Assembly (NCBI GenBank): GCA_027483745.1
Contig: JAIXTZ010000096.1
Coordinates: 1-7,633 of the forward strand
Length of the DNA stretch: 7,633 bases
Direction of reading: 5' to 3'
DNA from: Lysobacteraceae bacterium
GTDB taxonomy: Bacteria > Pseudomonadota > Gammaproteobacteria > Xanthomonadales > Xanthomonadaceae
The translations under genes and the position numbers were made by a program. Within the stretch, counting starts at the first letter, position 1. Every line of letters begins with the position of its first letter. The notes under the pieces are model-generated. The model was not told the origin of the DNA and made no database searches. It saw nothing but the letters and a program-made list of their open reading frames with translations. This document shows positions 5,574 through 7,633 of the stretch, piece after piece.

Positions 5574-6401
5574 ATGAAGCTGGTTTTTCCAAACGGCGAG
5601 CACGCAACGGCCCTGCTGGCAGCGGGCGTGAACCGCATCGGCAGCGATCCCGAGGGCGTCGTCGTGATCAGCGCGCCGGGCATCGAGGCCCGCCACCTCG
5701 AAGTCCACATCACGAGCACGGGTGCCAACCTGCAGCTGCCCGAGGGCTCCGGCCCCGTCACGGTGAACGGCAAGCCGGTGAAGGAGCTGATGGCCCTGCG
5801 CACGGGCGACCAGATCGGCTTTGGCACCGTGGTGGCCAAGTTCGTTGCCAGCGAGTCGCCAAAGACCGTGGCGGGCAGCTCGCCGTTGCCCCCCTCGGTG
5901 GTGGCCGCTGCGCAGGCGATGGCGGCTGACGGGGAAAGCGGGACGACGCGGGTTCGTGCCGCGGCACCGAAATTCGTGCTTCGTGGCGTTTCCGGCAACA
6001 CCTTCGGAAAGATGTACGGCGTGACCGGGCCGATGACCATCGGCCGTTCCGCGGAGTGCGACATCGCGATCCCCGTCGAGGAGATCTCGCGGCGCCACGC
6101 CTTGGTCAAGCCGGGTCCGTCGGGACTGCAGGTCGAAGACCTGGGTTCGTCGAACGGCACGTTCATCAACAACAAGCGCGTGCAGGCGGGCCAGCTGAAC
6201 CCGGGCGACGAACTGCGCCTCGACCAGGTGCGACTGATCCTCGTGGCGCCGGGCCTGGAGATCCAGCAGGTGCAGCAGAAGGCGACGTCGCCGGTCGAAA
6301 CGGCCGCGTCCGCCGGCGGCTCGGGCGTGATCAAGGTGATCGCCGGCGTGGTGATCGTCGCTTCGTTCGCGCTTATCGCTTGGCTGCTTCTGGGGCGCTG
6401 A
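5574..6401 (+). CDS. tandem FHA-domain protein with C-terminal membrane anchor
   Basis: A 275-residue protein with two FHA-like domains. FHA domains bind phosphothreonine peptides. The first (about 1-92) is degenerate: Gly23-Ser24 replaces the usual Gly-Arg, and Glu38 replaces the conserved Ser before His41, though Asn65-Gly66 remains. A Pro/Ala/Ser linker follows (about 95-135). The second (about 138-225) keeps the binding residues: Gly157-Arg158-Ser159, Ser172-x-x-His175 and Asn194-Gly195 within GSSNGTFINNKRV. A single hydrophobic segment (VIKVIAGVVIVASFALIAWLLL) ends the protein, suggesting a tail-anchored inner-membrane protein with cytoplasmic FHA domains. The ATG at 5574 has GGGGGA 5 nt upstream. 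No Ser/Thr kinase, phosphatase or secretion gene is in the window, so the partner is unknown. Its last 29 bases overlap the 3' end of nadC on the other strand. Confidence 0.85.
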   Translation: MKLVFPNGEHATALLAAGVNRIGSDPEGVVVISAPGIEARHLEVHITSTGANLQLPEGSGPVTVNGKPVKELMALRTGDQIGFGTVVAKFVASESPKTVAGSSPLPPSVVAAAQAMAADGESGTTRVRAAAPKFVLRGVSGNTFGKMYGVTGPMTIGRSAECDIAIPVEEISRRHALVKPGPSGLQVEDLGSSNGTFINNKRVQAGQLNPGDELRLDQVRLILVAPGLEIQQVQQKATSPVETAASAGGSGVIKVIAGVVIVASFALIAWLLLGR

Positions 6402-7236
6402 GTCGCAGCGAGAGGTCGACGGCGCGCACGTGCTTCGTGAGTGCCCCGACCGACACGTAGTCGACGCCGGTCGCAGCGATGGCCGGCAGCCGCTCGAGCG
6501 AGACGCTGCCGGACACTTCCAGCGGGATGCGGCCGGCGGCGCGGCGCACGGCCTCGCGCATCATCGCGTCGTCGAAATCATCGATCAGGATGCGGGTGCA
6601 GCCGGCGGCCAGCGCCTGGTCCAGTTCGTCCAGCGATTCCACTTCGACGATCAGCGGTAGCGTTGGATGCACGGCGCGCGCGCGCTCGACGGCTGCGGCG
6701 ATCGAGCCGGCCGCGGCAATGTGGTTCTCTTTCAGCATCACCGCATCGAACAGGCCGATACGGTGGTTGACGCCGCCCCCGGCGCGCACCGCGTACTTCT
6801 GCGCGAGCCGGAGTCCGGGCACCGTCTTGCGGGTGTCGAGCACGCGCGTGCGCGTGCCCGCCAGCGCCGCCGCGTAGGCCGCGGTGGTCGTGGCCGTCGC
6901 GGAGAGGGTCTGCAGGAAGTTCAGCGCGCTGCGCTCGGCGCTGACGATGGCGCGCGAGCGGCCCTCGAGGGTGCAGAGCACCGTGCCGGGCGCGACGTGC
7001 TGCCCCTCGGTGACGTGCCAGGTGATGCGGATCGCCGGATCGAGGGCGCGGAAACAGGCCGCGAACCACGGGCCGCCGGCGATGACCGCCGACTCCTTGC
7101 AGACGACATGGGCGGTGGCAGGGACGTCCTCGAGCAGCTGCGCCGTGGCGTCGCCGTCGCCGAGGTCTTCGGCGAGGGCGGCCCGCACCGCGGCCTCGAT
7201 CGCCTCCGGCGGCGGCAGCGCGAGAGTGGTCGCCAT
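6373..7236 (-). CDS. nadC: nicotinate-nucleotide pyrophosphorylase (quinolinate phosphoribosyltransferase)
   Basis: A 287-residue cytosolic enzyme that converts quinolinate and PRPP to nicotinate mononucleotide, CO2 and PPi in de novo NAD synthesis. Family motifs in order: EDLGDGDATA (23-32), SAERSALNFLQ (99-109), LDTRKTVPGLR (133-143) with Arg136 and Lys137, GGGVNHR (153-159) with His158 and Arg159, LKENHI (168-173), EVES (198-201), ILIDDFD (216-222), VSGSVSLERL and VSVGALTKHVRAVDLSLRL. The set is complete and the length normal. The frequent LDNF and SGNV/SGGI variants appear here as IDDF and SGSV. The ATG at 7236-7234 overlaps the stop of the Trm112-like gene as TAATG; no Shine-Dalgarno is visible, so translation is probably coupled. 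The 3' end overlaps the FHA gene by 29 bases. Confidence 0.97.
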   Translation of the reverse strand: MATTLALPPPEAIEAAVRAALAEDLGDGDATAQLLEDVPATAHVVCKESAVIAGGPWFAACFRALDPAIRITWHVTEGQHVAPGTVLCTLEGRSRAIVSAERSALNFLQTLSATATTTAAYAAALAGTRTRVLDTRKTVPGLRLAQKYAVRAGGGVNHRIGLFDAVMLKENHIAAAGSIAAAVERARAVHPTLPLIVEVESLDELDQALAAGCTRILIDDFDDAMMREAVRRAAGRIPLEVSGSVSLERLPAIAATGVDYVSVGALTKHVRAVDLSLRLSAPEAAKR

Positions 7237-7505
7237 TAGCGCGCGGCGAGGCCGTCGATGCCGGCGGTCTGCAGCGCCTCCTCGACCAGCAGCACCGGGA
7301 TGCCGTCGTCGATGCGGTAGACCTGCTTGCCGTCGCGGCTGGCGAGGGCATCGGTGAGGGATCGCGTTTCGGTGCGGCCGTCGCCGCGAAGCAGTTCACC
7401 GCGGGTGATCGCGGCGTTCAGCGCGTCGCGCTGTGGGGAATCAAGGCGATGCAGCGGCTGGTGGGAGGCCGGGCAGACCAGGAGGTCGAGGAGCTTGCGG
7501 TCCAT
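7236..7505 (-). CDS. Trm112-like (COG2835, YcaR-related) small protein
   Basis: An 89-residue protein related to the Trm112/YcaR family. It starts MDRKLLDLLVCPASHQPL and ends with YRIDDGIPVLLVEEAL, the two conserved blocks of this family. In eukaryotes and archaea Trm112 activates methyltransferases; the bacterial role is poorly defined. E. coli YcaR has CPxC in the first block, but here it is CPAS, and Cys11 is the only cysteine in the protein, so a zinc ribbon is unlikely. A roughly 30-residue insert between the blocks makes it longer than the E. coli protein of about 60 residues. The ATG at 7505 lacks a clear Shine-Dalgarno. It is the first gene of a two-gene unit with nadC (1-base overlap) and is divergent from purE. 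Confidence 0.85.
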   Translation of the reverse strand: MDRKLLDLLVCPASHQPLHRLDSPQRDALNAAITRGELLRGDGRTETRSLTDALASRDGKQVYRIDDGIPVLLVEEALQTAGIDGLAAR

Positions 7506-7518
7506 GGGCGGCGGGGCG

Positions 7519-7547
7519 CTGGGCGTGACGGAAGATGCGTCTAGAAT
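7519..7547 (+). promoter_or_regulatory. candidate sigma70 promoter for purE
   Basis: TAGAAT (7542-7547) matches five of six -10 bases. CTGGGC (7519-7524), 17 bp upstream, is a poor -35. Transcription would begin near 7554, only about 18 bases before the purE ATG. On the minus strand TATTCT (7549-7544) overlaps this -10 and could serve the Trm112-nadC unit, but it has no good -35. No PurR-type operator was recognised. Confidence 0.4.
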
Positions 7548-7571
7548 ACGGTTTTGCCGGAGAGGCTCGCC

Positions 7572-7633
7572 ATGGCGACGGGTGCAGGTCAGGGGGAAAC
7601 CGCCGTGAAGGTGGGCATCGTGATGGGCTCGAC
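7572..7633 (+). CDS. purE: N5-carboxyaminoimidazole ribonucleotide mutase PurE, N-terminal fragment
   Basis: Only the first 20 codons and two further bases are present; the gene runs off the right edge. After an 11-residue polar lead (MATGAGQGETA) comes VKVGIVMGS, the first beta strand and start of the substrate loop of class I PurE, normally followed by SxSD. PurE moves the carboxyl group of N5-CAIR to make 4-carboxy-AIR in purine synthesis. The ATG at 7572 has a strong GGAGAGG at 7559-7565, 6 nt upstream. A GTG at 7605 also has AGGGGGA 7 nt upstream and would give a protein starting right at the beta strand. The ATG is preferred for its start codon. The call rests on a short string. Confidence 0.82.
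   Translation, partial: MATGAGQGETAVKVGIVMGS

Noticed and set aside
5549..6334. 261-codon minus-strand frame opposite the FHA gene
   Set aside because: Antisense to an FHA protein with clear motifs; the minus-strand product has no domain.
6667..7239. 190-codon plus-strand frame across nadC
   Set aside because: Antisense to nadC, whose motifs are complete; the product is His/Arg/Gly-rich noise.
1..7633. CRISPR array, insertion sequence, tRNA, phage or toxin-antitoxin module
   Set aside because: No regularly spaced repeats, no transposase-like frame, no cloverleaf-like RNA and no matching small gene pair were seen on either strand.

Overview
The window is high-GC chromosomal DNA, about two thirds G+C by eye, packed with housekeeping genes. 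Gene content and protein sequences point to a gammaproteobacterium of the Xanthomonadaceae/Lysobacteraceae type. The main signs are petABC followed by sspA-sspB, a ubiquinol-type bc1 complex with the beta/gamma-proteobacterial PVWY Qo motif, a Trm112-like protein coupled to nadC, and a DUF3301 protein. The genus cannot be fixed from the sequence alone.

Layout, left to right. The 5' end of miaB (minus strand, cut by the window edge) diverges from a secreted lytic transglycosylase gene (141-1118). A short leader with a candidate promoter precedes petA-petB-petC (1228-3801), which encode the three catalytic subunits of the cytochrome bc1 complex in overlapping frames. A strong hairpin at 3859-3883 probably ends that operon. 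sspA and sspB follow (4015-5078), overlapping at ATGA. A small DUF3301 membrane protein lies on the minus strand (5102-5440), convergent with sspB and divergent from a tail-anchored protein with two FHA domains (5574-6401). The FHA gene collides tail to tail with nadC, sharing 29 bp. nadC follows a Trm112-like gene on the minus strand through a TAATG junction. The Trm112-like gene is divergent from purE, whose first 20 codons end the window.

How the genes work together. PetA, PetB and PetC form one enzyme that moves electrons from ubiquinol to cytochrome c and pumps protons. SspA is an RNA-polymerase-associated stress regulator, and SspB is the adaptor that brings ssrA-tagged proteins to ClpXP. 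NadC makes NAD precursors and PurE makes purines, and these two share a divergent promoter region. MiaB modifies tRNA, and the transglycosylase cuts peptidoglycan in the periplasm.

I see no mobile element, CRISPR array, phage gene, tRNA or rRNA, and no convincing undescribed system. The least ordinary items are the FHA protein (one degenerate and one intact FHA domain, membrane tail, 3' overlap with nadC), the transglycosylase with two DUF4124-like modules and cysteine pairs, an SspA with a CxxC motif, and a Trm112-like protein missing zinc-ribbon cysteines.
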